Positions 39,346-48,582 of a stretch of DNA of 64,000 nucleotides are shown one piece after another. Source of the stretch: Colwellia sp. MB3u-41 (GTDB lineage: Bacteria; Pseudomonadota; Gammaproteobacteria; Enterobacterales; Alteromonadaceae); NCBI RefSeq assembly GCF_014076845.1, contig NZ_JACGUT010000079.1, positions 310,001 to 374,000 on the forward strand, read 5' to 3'. The notes beneath the pieces were generated by a model. The model saw only the letters and a list, made by a program, of their open reading frames with translations, had not been told where the DNA came from and did not search any database. The position numbers and the translations under genes were made by a program. How positions within the stretch are numbered: position 1 is the stretch's first letter; every line of letters begins with the position of its first letter.

Positions 39346-40029
39346 TTATTTATACAGTTGTTGAAAAAGAAGTTTTGCCACAAGTTTTCTAAATTGGCTG
39401 AGTAATAATGTGTCCATACGCGGATCAAAATGGTCTGCATCAGCACTGCTTATCGCTATAAATCCAAGACTATCATTGAGGTGATTTAACTTAATTAAGA
39501 CAACAGAACCTTCTTGGTGTTGTGAAAAAATAAGTTCTTGCTCACTTTTTTGTAAGCGGCCAAAATAATAGTCATCTTTGGATAAGCGGTTATGCATCAC
39601 CCCAGCACAATCATTTTTAGCAATACTGGCATGGTCAACAACCGTATTTTCTTTTAACCATACTTTTAAACCTGATAACGATAATAATTCTGTTGTTGCT
39701 TGATACAAACAATCCAGTAATTCGTTTGCCGAACTGCAATCTAATAAACGTAAATACAAATCACTGTATAAGGCAAAAAGCTGTTCATTTTGATTAGCAA
39801 TCGCCATTAATTGGGTAATTTCTTCTTCTAGACTATGAATTTTTTGACGCTGCTGGCTTTGCTGTCTTTGCACTAATGAAACTGTACCGCGGTTAATGTC
39901 AGATAAGCGTAAGCTGTTGATCAGCTCAGGATTACGATTAAAGAATTCAGGGTTGTCGTGTAAGTAATCAACAATGAGATCATCTGTTAAGCTTACTTCA
40001 TCTAACTGTATTGGGTTTGAGTCGTTCAA
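39346..40029 (-). CDS. yigA: DUF484 family protein YigA
   Basis: This is a 227-residue soluble protein. The N-terminal DUF484 signature is clear (LTDDLIVDYLHDNPEFFNRNPEL, residues 14-36), followed by a coiled coil and a GAF-like domain (about 90-225). E. coli YigA has no firm function; the gene usually sits between dapF and xerC and is thought to act with XerC. Here it lies 51 bases after dapF and directly before yigB. Confidence 0.85.
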   Translation of the reverse strand: MNDSNPIQLDEVSLTDDLIVDYLHDNPEFFNRNPELINSLRLSDINRGTVSLVQRQQSQQRQKIHSLEEEITQLMAIANQNEQLFALYSDLYLRLLDCSSANELLDCLYQATTELLSLSGLKVWLKENTVVDHASIAKNDCAGVMHNRLSKDDYYFGRLQKSEQELIFSQHQEGSVVLIKLNHLNDSLGFIAISSADADHFDPRMDTLLLSQFRKLVAKLLFQQLYK

Positions 40030-40080
40030 ATTAATTCTCTACTTCTTGGGTTGTTGTCACGTAAGCTAATTTTATGCTAA

Positions 40081-40911
40081 TTACAAATTTAATTGTCCAT
40101 CAAAAACATGTACCGCAGGACCCGTCATTTTCACCGAATTCCCAGGGCCTTTCCAATAGACTTTTAACTTGCCACCCGGTAATTCTACCGTAACATCTCG
40201 ACCTAATTTATTTTGTGTTTGGCCAATAACTACCGCTGCACAAGCACCACTACCACAGGCTAACGTTTCAGCCGTGCCTCGCTCATAAACGCGTAGTTTA
40301 ATATAATCAGGGGAAACAATTTCCATAAAGCCAACATTAACTTGTTGAGGGAATCGTTCATGGTTTGATAACGCTTTACCCAATGTAGTCACAGGTGCCT
40401 CAACAACAGAATCAACCGTCAATACACAATGCGGGTTACCTAAAGAAACAACGCCACATAAAACTGTTTCTTCGTCGCTACGCAAAATATAAGTTCCTTC
40501 TACTTTTTGAGCAGTAAAAGGAATTTGGCTGGGTTCAAATTTAGGGGTTGGCATGTTTACTGAAACATTACCGTCGCGCTCAACAAATAGGGTCATTTTA
40601 CCTGATTGTGTTGATACCTTAATTTTATTTTTATTCGTTAATCCTTTTAAACGCACAAATTTAGCAAAACAACGTGCACCATTACCACACTGGCCAACTT
40701 CACTACCATCCGCATTAAAAATACGATAATGAAAATCTAAATCGGGGTCGTATGGCGGCTCAACCACTAAGACTTGGTCAAAGCCAACACCAAAATTTCG
40801 GTCGGCTAAATGCTTTATTTGTTCATTCGACAAATAAACATTTTGTGTAACATTGTCTAGTACTAAAAAGTCATTACCTAAACCATGCATTTTTGAAAAA
40901 TTAACTAACAT
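40081..40911 (-). CDS. dapF: Diaminopimelate epimerase
   Basis: This is a 276-residue PLP-independent racemase (E. coli 274). It converts LL- to meso-diaminopimelate for lysine and peptidoglycan. The two catalytic cysteines are in [10 protein letters not shown] (about residue 73) and [10 protein letters not shown] (about 218). The N-terminus [16 protein letters not shown] is the family start. The ATG lies 27 bases after the lysA stop, so the two lysine genes are cotranscribed. Confidence 0.96.
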   Translation of the reverse strand: MLVNFSKMHGLGNDFLVLDNVTQNVYLSNEQIKHLADRNFGVGFDQVLVVEPPYDPDLDFHYRIFNADGSEVGQCGNGARCFAKFVRLKGLTNKNKIKVSTQSGKMTLFVERDGNVSVNMPTPKFEPSQIPFTAQKVEGTYILRSDEETVLCGVVSLGNPHCVLTVDSVVEAPVTTLGKALSNHERFPQQVNVGFMEIVSPDYIKLRVYERGTAETLACGSGACAAVVIGQTQNKLGRDVTVELPGGKLKVYWKGPGNSVKMTGPAVHVFDGQLNL

Positions 40912-40937
40912 TTACTACCCATATTAAATTTTTATAC

Positions 40938-42188
40938 TTATTGTGGCAACAAAGACTCGCCTTGCCACAATTGCTCTGTTGTTTCACGAGCACGGATCAA
41001 ATGATTTTCTTCGCCATCGACCATAATCTCTGCCGCTTTTGGTCGACTATTATAGTTTGAGCTCATCGAAAAACCATAAGCACCTGATGAACGAATCGCT
41101 AATAAATCGCCTGCCACAATACTTAATTCACGAGCTTTACCAAGAAAATCACCGGTTTCACAAATAGGACCAACAATATCGTATGTTTGTTTTTCAACAA
41201 TGTTGTTTTGCTCAACCTCAATAATAGCTTGCCAGGCCTGATAAAGTGATGGACGAATTAAATCATTCATCGCAGCATCAACAATAGCAAAATATCGGTC
41301 CTGATTAGTTTTTAGCAATTCAACTTCAGTGACCAATATGCCTGCATTAGCCATAATGGCACGACCGGGTTCATAAATCAGCGTAATATCACGATCGGCT
41401 AATTTCTCTGCAATCGCTTTCGCATATTCGTTTGGGTGTGGTGGCGTTTCGTCGTTATAACAAACCCCTAAACCTCCACCTACATCAATATGCGATAAAA
41501 TAATATTTTTTTCTACAAGGCGATCAACAAGCGCTAAAACACGGTCAAGCGCATCTAAAAAAGGTTGTACTTCAGTTAACTGCGAACCAATGTGGCAATC
41601 AATTCCCTTTACAGCAATATTTGATAATCCGCTAGCGTGTTGATACAACTCAAAAGCGTCATCAATACTAATACCAAATTTATTTTCTTTTAGGCCTGTC
41701 GATATATAGGGATGGGTACCTGCATCAACATCAGGGTTAACTCTTAAAGAAATGGGAGCAATGAGCTTCATTCGCTCTGCTACCTGCTGAATACGCGAGA
41801 GCTCTGCGGCTGACTCAACATTGAAGCAGTAAATGCCCTTTTCTAAAGCAAAAGCAATCTCATTTGATTTTTTACCAACACCTGAAAATACAACTTTACC
41901 GGCATCGCCCCCCGCTTGTAGCACTCGAGCAAGTTCACCTTGGGATACAATATCAAAACCGCTGCCTAAACGTGCCATTACATTCAACACAGCAATATTG
42001 CTATTGGCTTTCACTGCATAGCAAACTATGTGGGGTTTATCACCAGCGGCTTGGTCAAAGGCATGCCAATGACGTTCAATCGTCGCACGCGAATATATAT
42101 ATAACGGCGTACCATGTTGTTTAGCAAGCTTAGTTACGGCACAATCTTCAGCATAAAGTGAAGTGTTTTTGTAATTGAAAAAATCCAC
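40938..42188 (-). CDS. lysA: Diaminopimelate decarboxylase
   Basis: This is a 416-residue PLP enzyme of the alanine-racemase fold. It decarboxylates meso-diaminopimelate to lysine. The PLP lysine is in VCYAVKANSN near residue 58; HIGSQL, VDVGGGLGV and the EPGRAI and CETGDFLG motifs are also present. It follows lptM by 2 bases and precedes dapF, so substrate supply and use are encoded together. Confidence 0.95.
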   Translation of the reverse strand: MDFFNYKNTSLYAEDCAVTKLAKQHGTPLYIYSRATIERHWHAFDQAAGDKPHIVCYAVKANSNIAVLNVMARLGSGFDIVSQGELARVLQAGGDAGKVVFSGVGKKSNEIAFALEKGIYCFNVESAAELSRIQQVAERMKLIAPISLRVNPDVDAGTHPYISTGLKENKFGISIDDAFELYQHASGLSNIAVKGIDCHIGSQLTEVQPFLDALDRVLALVDRLVEKNIILSHIDVGGGLGVCYNDETPPHPNEYAKAIAEKLADRDITLIYEPGRAIMANAGILVTEVELLKTNQDRYFAIVDAAMNDLIRPSLYQAWQAIIEVEQNNIVEKQTYDIVGPICETGDFLGKARELSIVAGDLLAIRSSGAYGFSMSSNYNSRPKAAEIMVDGEENHLIRARETTEQLWQGESLLPQ

Positions 42189-42190
42189 GG

Positions 42191-42358
42191 TTAGTTTTCC
42201 TGCAATAATCCTGCTGATGAATTTTGTTTCTGCTCAGTTTTAGCGTTGTTAGTTTTTTCTTGCACAGATTTTTGCGTTAGTGGACCTTTAATTCCACATC
42301 CACTTAAAAGCACTGATATAATAAAAAACGCTAAAATAATTGAATTTTGTTTACGCAT
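42191..42358 (-). CDS. lptM: LPS translocon maturation chaperone LptM (YifL), lipoprotein
   Basis: This is a 55-residue lipoprotein. The signal peptide ends in the lipobox VLLSGC with the lipidated Cys at residue 21, followed by GIKGPLTQ, the conserved mature start of YifL/LptM. It is thought to help disulfide maturation of the LptD-LptE complex. A start at 42385 would add nine basic residues; ATG 42358 gives a more usual signal length. It is the first gene of the lysA-dapF run and divergent from cyaY, the same neighbourhood as in E. coli. Confidence 0.88.
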   Translation of the reverse strand: MRKQNSIILAFFIISVLLSGCGIKGPLTQKSVQEKTNNAKTEQKQNSSAGLLQEN

Positions 42359-42466
42359 ACTTGATTTATTCGATTTTTTTCTCATGATAGACGTTTTATA
42401 ATCTCATGACCAACAAATAGCTAGCAAAGATGAATAAATTTCATTGCGCTAGAAAAGGAAGCATTA

Positions 42467-42796
42467 ATGAACGACAGCCAATACAATTTACTTGCCGATG
42501 AAATTATTCTTCTAATAGAGGAGGCCGTTGAAGATTGTGGTACCGACATTGATTATGAAGGGGTTGGCGGCATGCTAACGCTTACCTTTAAAAATAACAG
42601 TAAAGTCATCATTAACAAACAAGCACCCTTGCATGAAATATGGGTGGCAACTAAATTTAATGGCCATCATTTTCAGTTTGAGAATAGCCAATGGACAGAT
42701 AAACGTGGTGGTGGCGAGCTTTGGCAATTTTTATCAAAAGCCATTAGCATTCAGGCTGATACCGAAATAACCATTAGCGCAGGATACTTTGAATGA
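42467..42796 (+). CDS. cyaY: Frataxin-like iron donor CyaY
   Basis: This is a 109-residue frataxin-fold protein (E. coli 106). It binds iron and modulates iron-sulfur cluster assembly through IscS. The acidic helix ([20 protein letters not shown]) and the strand [18 protein letters not shown] match the family. Its stop overlaps the hemC start (ATGA), which couples their translation. cyaA, the usual divergent neighbour, is absent. Confidence 0.94.
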   Translation: MNDSQYNLLADEIILLIEEAVEDCGTDIDYEGVGGMLTLTFKNNSKVIINKQAPLHEIWVATKFNGHHFQFENSQWTDKRGGGELWQFLSKAISIQADTEITISAGYFE

Positions 42797-43731
42797 GCAC
42801 TACAACTGTACGCATTGCCACACGTAAGAGCGCACTCGCTTTATGGCAAGCAGAATATGTAAAAACACAATTAGAGCATTTTCATCCCGGTATTACTGTT
42901 GAACTTGTTCCTATGACCACCAAAGGTGATATTATTTTAGATACCCCTTTAGCTAAAGTAGGTGGCAAAGGACTGTTTGTTAAGGAACTTGAAGTTGCCA
43001 TATTAGAAGGTCGCGCCGACATCGCGGTGCACTCGATGAAAGATGTACCCGTAGAATTCCCAGAAGGCTTAGGGTTAGAAGTTATTTGTCCGCGTGAAGA
43101 TCCCCGTGATGCATTTGTATCGAACACTATAAAAAGCTTAGCTGAACTGCCACAAGGTGCTGTTGTGGGTACCTCAAGTTTACGTCGTCAATGTCAAATT
43201 AAAGCCCTGCGCCCAGATTTAGACATTCGCGATTTGCGCGGTAACGTAAATACCCGTTTGAAAAAACTGGATAGCGGTGAGTATGACGCAATTATTCTTG
43301 CGGCTGCTGGCTTAATACGTTTAGAGATGCCTGAGCGAATTCAAGAGTTCATTGCACCCGAAGTTATGCTTCCTGCCAATGGACAAGGCGCTGTTGGCAT
43401 TGAGTGTAGAACGAACGATTCAACACTTAAAGCTTTGCTCGCACCATTAGGTTGTGAAACCACCCGTATTCGGGTGTTAGCCGAACGCGCAATGAACCGC
43501 GCTTTAGAAGGTGGTTGTCAGGTGCCAATTGGTAGTTACGCGATTATTAAGGAAAATGGCGAAATATATTTACGTGGCTTAGTTGGCGCAACCGACGGTA
43601 GTGAAATATTAACCAGTGAAATTAGTGGCTCAATTGATAATGCAGAAAAAATAGGCAATACACTAGCTGATCAATTACTTGAAAAAGGCGCTGATAAAAT
43701 ATTGCGTCAGGTATATGCTGAACAGAAGTAA
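42793..43731 (+). CDS. hemC: Porphobilinogen deaminase (hydroxymethylbilane synthase)
   Basis: This is a 312-residue enzyme (E. coli 313). It links four porphobilinogens into hydroxymethylbilane. The dipyrromethane cofactor attaches to C242 in [12 protein letters not shown], and the [15 protein letters not shown] start and [10 protein letters not shown] arginine motif are intact. Its start overlaps cyaY, and hemD begins within its last 17 bases. HemB, which makes its substrate, is encoded 13 kb away. Confidence 0.96.
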   Translation: MSTTTVRIATRKSALALWQAEYVKTQLEHFHPGITVELVPMTTKGDIILDTPLAKVGGKGLFVKELEVAILEGRADIAVHSMKDVPVEFPEGLGLEVICPREDPRDAFVSNTIKSLAELPQGAVVGTSSLRRQCQIKALRPDLDIRDLRGNVNTRLKKLDSGEYDAIILAAAGLIRLEMPERIQEFIAPEVMLPANGQGAVGIECRTNDSTLKALLAPLGCETTRIRVLAERAMNRALEGGCQVPIGSYAIIKENGEIYLRGLVGATDGSEILTSEISGSIDNAEKIGNTLADQLLEKGADKILRQVYAEQK

Positions 43732-44476
43732 TATACAGGTTTTGATTACACGCCCTGAAAAATCAGGGCGTGCTTTAGCACAACAGCTAAAAAGTATCGG
43801 CATAAAAAGTTGGTGCCAACCATTTTTTGATTATCAAACGCTTGCTAGCAAAACGACTATTCAAAAACTCATTGAACAATATCCACATGCCACGCTTATT
43901 TTCGTGAGCGTAGCTGCAGTAGAGTTTGCGCATCGCACTTTTGACTTATCTTATTGGCAACAAAAAACTATTATTGCGGTAGGTAATGCGACAAAGGCAG
44001 CCTTAAAACGCTTTGGTGTTAACGCTATATCTCCTGATTATCATACCAGTGAGGGTTTGTTAACGCTTGATGAACTCGATAAAAAAAACATCAATGGTCA
44101 AAATGTTATTATTATTCGTGGTGACGGTGGACGAGAACATCTCGCCCAGGAACTGAGTATGCGCGGAGCAAACGTTCATTATTTAGAAAGTTATAAAAAA
44201 ATTTGGCTTGCGTTAACACAAGACCCCGTTGAACAATGGAAAAACCAGCAGATTAATTGTATTGTGATTACCAGTAACGCTTTACTAGAAAGCATAATAC
44301 ACTTAATAAACAATTCAGACAGTGACTGGAAGAACAGCTGTTTATGGATTGTAGCGAGTGTACGTATTGCAGAACGAGCAAAGCAATTAGGCTTACTCAA
44401 CATTGTTAATGCAAATGGTGCTAATGACCAAGCTATTCTTAGCGCTATCAATTTACATGGAAAAAATAATGACTGA
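43715..44476 (+). CDS. hemD: Uroporphyrinogen-III synthase
   Basis: This is a 253-residue protein. It closes and isomerises hydroxymethylbilane to uroporphyrinogen III. The family is poorly conserved, but [27 protein letters not shown] and [17 protein letters not shown] are typical. ATG 43715 ([15 protein letters not shown]) is chosen over 43679 for family length and an AGG just upstream. It overlaps both hemC and hemX, a tight translationally coupled run. Confidence 0.9.
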   Translation: MLNRSNIQVLITRPEKSGRALAQQLKSIGIKSWCQPFFDYQTLASKTTIQKLIEQYPHATLIFVSVAAVEFAHRTFDLSYWQQKTIIAVGNATKAALKRFGVNAISPDYHTSEGLLTLDELDKKNINGQNVIIIRGDGGREHLAQELSMRGANVHYLESYKKIWLALTQDPVEQWKNQQINCIVITSNALLESIIHLINNSDSDWKNSCLWIVASVRIAERAKQLGLLNIVNANGANDQAILSAINLHGKNND

Positions 44477-45848
44477 TAAAAAACAAGATGAGTCAAAAAC
44501 GTCAGAAGAAAAAAAGTCTGAGCAAGGTTTTTCAACCTCTATTTCACTCCCCCCTACACCTGAAAAATCTCCGAGTGATGAGAAGCAACAATCTGTAACG
44601 AATAAAAATAAAGCGCCAGCCAACGAGAAAAAATCAACAATGAAATCGCCTGAAAAAGTGTCTACTCCTTTACCAAAGAAAAATTCTACTACAAATATAC
44701 AAAAATTATCTAAGACCGCTGTGCTTTCCTTAATCATAGCATTAGCGGCAAGTGCTGGTGTCGGTGGTTTATATTATTGGGGTATGCAAAAACAAGCGGG
44801 TATCAAAGAAAATGTGTTGAAACAAACCCAGCAAATCTTGGCCAATAGCGAGCAAAAAACACAGCAAAACTTAGCCGGTATTGAACAGAAATTTAAGCAA
44901 TTACTCGATCAACAACAAGCAGAATTCTCCAATCGCTTCACCAAGGATATCGCAAAAATAAGTGCCGACAGCCAAGTTAAAATGACTCAACTTGAAAAGA
45001 CTGTTGAACGGTTATCACAAAATCAGCCGAGTGATTGGTTGTTACACGAAGCAGAATACCTTATTCGTATTGCCACGCGCACTATCTGGCTTCAGCATGA
45101 TACAAGCGCAGCGATTGGTTTGTTGCAAGATGCGGATATGCGTTTAAAAGAACTCGACGACCCTTCTTTATTACCTATTCGTCAATTGATTCGTGAAGAC
45201 ATTGCACAATTAAAATTAATGCCGACTATAGATAACGAAGATACCGTTTTGACCTTAATGGCGATGAATAAGCAGCTTAAAAACTTACCGGTTAAATCTG
45301 AACGCATACCAAAAGATTTTGTAACACGAGTCGAATTGAATTTGTCAGAAGATATCGTGGACTGGAAAGTAAATTTAGATAAAACATGGCAATATTTTGC
45401 AGATAGTTTTTTCAAGATAAGCGATAGAAGTGGGACAAAGGAAGCCATTTTGTCACCGCAATTCCAACAAAATTTGCGTGAAAACCTGAGCCTAAAGTTA
45501 CAATTAGTACAATGGTCAGCCAGTGAAGGCAAACAAAAAATATATAATCAAACCTTAAACGATGTAAAGCTCTGGTTGGAGCAATATTTTGACATGGATG
45601 AGATAGAAAATATAAATTTCTCTAAAGGTATTGAACAGCTAAAAAGTGAAATCGTAACTTTCGACTTCCCATCAACTCTTTCATCTCTCAAGGCACTTCG
45701 ACAAGTGATGGCTGATAAACCTTTAAAGCCTATTATTGATAAATTGAACCAAGAAAATAATATTTTAGAACCTGAAGATAGAACACCTGAAGTCAAACTT
45801 GATCCTAAGCTAAAAGATCAGCGTAAAAGTTCAAGTGAGGCCGTATAA
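44469..45848 (+). CDS. hemX: HemX-like membrane protein of the hem operon
   Basis: This is a 459-residue protein. A long charged cytoplasmic N-terminus (about 80 residues, rich in K/E/S) precedes one transmembrane helix (VLSLIIALAASAGVGGLYYW, about 84-104), a coiled coil and a helical periplasmic domain with WLLHEAEYLIRIA, the most conserved HemX segment. Once annotated as a uroporphyrinogen methylase, HemX lacks SAM-binding motifs; its role is unsettled. It overlaps hemD by 8 bases and hemY by 1. Confidence 0.88.
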   Translation: MTDKKQDESKTSEEKKSEQGFSTSISLPPTPEKSPSDEKQQSVTNKNKAPANEKKSTMKSPEKVSTPLPKKNSTTNIQKLSKTAVLSLIIALAASAGVGGLYYWGMQKQAGIKENVLKQTQQILANSEQKTQQNLAGIEQKFKQLLDQQQAEFSNRFTKDIAKISADSQVKMTQLEKTVERLSQNQPSDWLLHEAEYLIRIATRTIWLQHDTSAAIGLLQDADMRLKELDDPSLLPIRQLIREDIAQLKLMPTIDNEDTVLTLMAMNKQLKNLPVKSERIPKDFVTRVELNLSEDIVDWKVNLDKTWQYFADSFFKISDRSGTKEAILSPQFQQNLRENLSLKLQLVQWSASEGKQKIYNQTLNDVKLWLEQYFDMDEIENINFSKGIEQLKSEIVTFDFPSTLSSLKALRQVMADKPLKPIIDKLNQENNILEPEDRTPEVKLDPKLKDQRKSSSEAV

Positions 45849-47098
45849 TGAAACGAATAATATTATGGATCTTCTTAATGTTAACTTTTTTTGTTGTTAT
45901 GGCTTTAAGCCCGGCAATAAGCGAAAAAGGTTACATTTTAATTTCTATGGGCGATAAAATTATAGAATTAACGATTGTTAGTGCTTGTATTATGTTAACG
46001 CTCTTATTTATTTCTCTCATCTTTCTACTCAAAATATTTGGTACTATTTCTCGTTTTAGTTTTAACACCTGGAACAAAATTGCTTTTGCTAATCGTCGCC
46101 GTGCCTTAAAAGATTTCAATCGCGGTATTGCTGCTTTTATTCTTGATGATCACCAGCAAGCTGAACATTTGTTAGCTAAAGCTGCTGAACCATCGATGTT
46201 TACTCGTACTGCTTATTTAATGGCGGCCGCGGCGTCATCAAAACAATCATTACGCTCGAACACTACTCATTATTTAAGCTTATTAGCACAAGAAGATCAC
46301 ACGGTTAAAACCTCAGGCTTAGAATCAATATTAGTGACGATTAAATTGTTGATGCTACAAGAAGATTTTACACAAGCACGCACCATTATTGATGAGCACC
46401 ATAAACACATTGGGCATGACGCACGTTTATTAAGTTTAGAAATTGAATTAAGTTTGCATGAACAACGTTTTAATTATGTTATTGAGCAGTTGGTTTCAGC
46501 CCGAAAACAAAAAACCATTACTGATGAAAAAATAGCACAATGGGAAGTTATTGCCTTTTATGGTGCTTTTAGTGACACAATACGCCAAGAAAGCAACGAC
46601 TCGCTTGCACAAATGTGGCAAAAGCTCGCACGTAAATTAAAACAACGTGAGTCAATACTATTGGCTTATTGCCAAGTATTAGCTGAGCATAAAATAACTG
46701 AACCACTCAACAAAATATTATTACCGGTTATTAAAAAGGGCGTAGATGATGCGTTTTTACAAAAAATTCGTCAGTTACCTATTTCTGCTACTGATGAGTT
46801 AATGAGTGCCGTACAAAAACACTTACACCATGATCCCCATAGTGGAAAATGGTTGAGCTGCTTAGCCAATTTAGCGGCTAAAGCTCAGCAACTTCCCATG
46901 GCAGAAAAAGCCTTTAATAGCTTAGTGAATCTGGAAGATAAGCAATACGACAGCATTGATTTACTGACTTTTTCTCACGTATTAGAACTACAGGGTGAAT
47001 ATAAAAAAGCCAACCAAGTATTGAACAAGATAGTCGCTCAAGCAGACAACCTCAACAATAATGCCCTAGCTATAAATAATGGAAATCAAGAAAAATGA
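45848..47098 (+). CDS. hemY: HemY TPR-type membrane protein
   Basis: This is a 416-residue protein (E. coli 398) with two N-terminal transmembrane helices (about 4-24 and 38-62) and a TPR-rich domain. The RRALKDFNRGIAAFILDDHQ region matches the HemY_N domain. It is unrelated to the protoporphyrinogen oxidase also called HemY. Its start overlaps the hemX stop (TAATG), and its own stop overlaps the next start (ATGA). Confidence 0.9.
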   Translation: MKRIILWIFLMLTFFVVMALSPAISEKGYILISMGDKIIELTIVSACIMLTLLFISLIFLLKIFGTISRFSFNTWNKIAFANRRRALKDFNRGIAAFILDDHQQAEHLLAKAAEPSMFTRTAYLMAAAASSKQSLRSNTTHYLSLLAQEDHTVKTSGLESILVTIKLLMLQEDFTQARTIIDEHHKHIGHDARLLSLEIELSLHEQRFNYVIEQLVSARKQKTITDEKIAQWEVIAFYGAFSDTIRQESNDSLAQMWQKLARKLKQRESILLAYCQVLAEHKITEPLNKILLPVIKKGVDDAFLQKIRQLPISATDELMSAVQKHLHHDPHSGKWLSCLANLAAKAQQLPMAEKAFNSLVNLEDKQYDSIDLLTFSHVLELQGEYKKANQVLNKIVAQADNLNNNALAINNGNQEK

Positions 47099-47733
47099 AT
47101 TTAACAATCGACTTTAAAAAACCTGAGATTGCAGGTGCTTTTGATTGGCAGCTTTGCCAAGAAATTAATGTAAAAAATGACAATGGCGACATTATCGCTA
47201 AAGCTGAAATTGAACTGATAACAATCAATAAGCACCGTGACGCTTTAGGCACTTATACGTTATTAGCGAATGAAGATACTGATTGGGAAATTCCATTAAA
47301 CCTTTATTTTAAAGGCCAAAACCTTACACAAGATTTATGTGACCAACTCAGCATTATTTATGACACTAAAAAAGCTAAAACACATATATTACTTGAAGCG
47401 ATCAGTGTTCTTCCCCAATACCGAAAACAAGCAGTAGGCCAATACTTACTTAAAGAGATTGTTAAGCACCATGAGAAAGCGCAATCTATTACGGTATTAA
47501 GCATGCCAATGCACCAATTTCTTGATGCGGATGAATGTGAAGATGAAATCATTAAAAATTATTATCAAGCTGTTGATTTACCAAATATAAAAGTATCATC
47601 AGATGAACTAGTCAACTTTTTTACGCATAGCGGTTTTATTGAATTTGATGTCGACGAAAGCCTACTAGAAGAGCCGTTGCCCTATAAAATATTTGTCGCT
47701 AGTCCAAAGAGTATATTAAACACTCTTAATTAA
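47095..47733 (+). CDS. GNAT-like acetyltransferase coupled to the hem operon
   Basis: This is a 212-residue protein. Its central segment HILLEAISVLPQYRKQAVGQYLLKE (residues 97-121) fits GNAT motif A: a beta strand, then an acetyl-CoA pyrophosphate loop of Q/RxxGxG/A type (RKQAVG). The C-terminal HSGFIEFD fits the usual GNAT strand. The first 80 residues are a beta-rich extension. An ATGA overlap with hemY suggests cotranslation. The substrate is unknown, and the link with heme synthesis is only positional. Confidence 0.65.
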   Translation: MNLTIDFKKPEIAGAFDWQLCQEINVKNDNGDIIAKAEIELITINKHRDALGTYTLLANEDTDWEIPLNLYFKGQNLTQDLCDQLSIIYDTKKAKTHILLEAISVLPQYRKQAVGQYLLKEIVKHHEKAQSITVLSMPMHQFLDADECEDEIIKNYYQAVDLPNIKVSSDELVNFFTHSGFIEFDVDESLLEEPLPYKIFVASPKSILNTLN

Positions 47734-47782
47734 AGGTTTTTTATATTAATCATTCTATATTAAAGCATAAGAGAGGTACGTT

Positions 47783-48211
47783 ATATTTCATATACACGGT
47801 GAATGGAAAATTGAAGTTCATGAAAACATTGTTGTCCAGTGGTTTTCTAGTTGCTGGAATGAAGAAGCTGCAATTGCATATGTTAAAGAATTTCAAGCTA
47901 AGACGACCCCTTTAAAAGGACATAACTGGGCTATTATTTCTTTATTTGAAGACTGGGAACTAGGTGTTCCTGAAATAGATAAACATATTGAAGCACATTG
48001 TAAATGGTTTAAGGCTAATGGTTGTATCAAAGATTGTCATATTTATACCCCAAGTGCCGCCAAAGAAATGCAACTGGAAAGGCTAATACCTCACACCGAC
48101 GCATTTTATGAACGGCAAGTGTTTACTCATACTGAAGACGCAGTCAGTTGGTTGGCGAGTCACGGTTTTTTTATTGACCCTTTAGATGTAAAAAAAATAG
48201 CGAAGAAATAA
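47783..48211 (+). CDS. 142-codon ORF of unknown function with a non-ATG (ATA) start
   Basis: The frame is open from 47771 to TAA 48209-48211 and reads like real protein: IFHIHGEWKIEVHENIVVQW, then WNEEAAIAYVKEFQ and DAVSWLASHGFFIDPLD. No ATG, GTG or TTG occurs in frame near the beginning; the first ATG is about two thirds in. GAGAGG at 47771-47776 is a good ribosome site and points to the ATA at 47783, six bases on. Either a rare AUA start is used, or an ancestral ATG has mutated and the gene is newly silenced. No stops or frameshifts break the frame. Confidence 0.6.
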   Translation: MFHIHGEWKIEVHENIVVQWFSSCWNEEAAIAYVKEFQAKTTPLKGHNWAIISLFEDWELGVPEIDKHIEAHCKWFKANGCIKDCHIYTPSAAKEMQLERLIPHTDAFYERQVFTHTEDAVSWLASHGFFIDPLDVKKIAKK

Positions 48212-48232
48212 TCGTTATTTCTTCGCTATTGT
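48190..48232. terminator. 16-bp perfect hairpin overlapping the ORF stop
   Basis: AATAGCGAAGAAATAA and its exact complement pair around TCG. The minus-strand transcript ends in TTTTTTTAC, a good terminator for arfA. On the plus strand the stem includes the TAA stop of the 47783 ORF and lacks a T-run. Confidence 0.75.
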
Positions 48233-48279
48233 TCGTCTCAGGTTTACCCTTTAGCTGAACTGCCAGTAAATTTTAAAAG

Positions 48280-48324
48280 CCTTATTTAATCAATGCTAAC
48301 GTACTAAGCATTGATTAAATAAGG
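48280..48324 (-). promoter_or_regulatory. 18-bp hairpin at the arfA stop codon
   Basis: CCTTATTTAATCAATGCT and AGCATTGATTAAATAAGG pair perfectly around a 9-base loop. The 5' arm encodes the last arfA codons (PYLINA), the TAG stop lies in the loop, and CTTTTAAAATTTT follows the 3' arm. This fits intrinsic termination or RNase III cleavage before the stop, giving a non-stop mRNA. Confidence 0.85.
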
Positions 48325-48504
48325 TTCTCTACCTTGATGTTTGCTGCTACGTTTGAATGACCCTTTACCTTTTTTAGCCTGCACCACCTGCAGTTTATAA
48401 ACTTTAGAGGTAACAATAGCAGCAAAGAAGTTATCTTTAATCTGACCTCGCCCTATATCTGTCGCCATATTTTTCAATACTTGACCTTCGGTATTTTTAC
48501 TCAT
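48304..48504 (-). CDS. arfA: Alternative ribosome-rescue factor A
   Basis: This is a 66-residue basic protein. The ArfA core GRGQIKDNFFAAI and the KKGKGSFKRSSKH motif are evident (E. coli ArfA 72 residues). ArfA recruits RF2 to ribosomes stalled on non-stop mRNAs when tmRNA rescue fails. E. coli arfA mRNA itself ends before its stop, so tmRNA normally destroys the product. The hairpin at the 3' end of this gene suggests the same safety circuit here. It is divergent from nothing nearby; fre lies upstream on the same strand. Confidence 0.9.
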   Translation of the reverse strand: MSKNTEGQVLKNMATDIGRGQIKDNFFAAIVTSKVYKLQVVQAKKGKGSFKRSSKHQGREPYLINA

Positions 48505-48582
48505 TAATTTTACTCTTAAATAATAAAAGCCATCATAGTGATAGCTTTTTTGGGTTTATTTACGTGAACATGTTATTTTACA

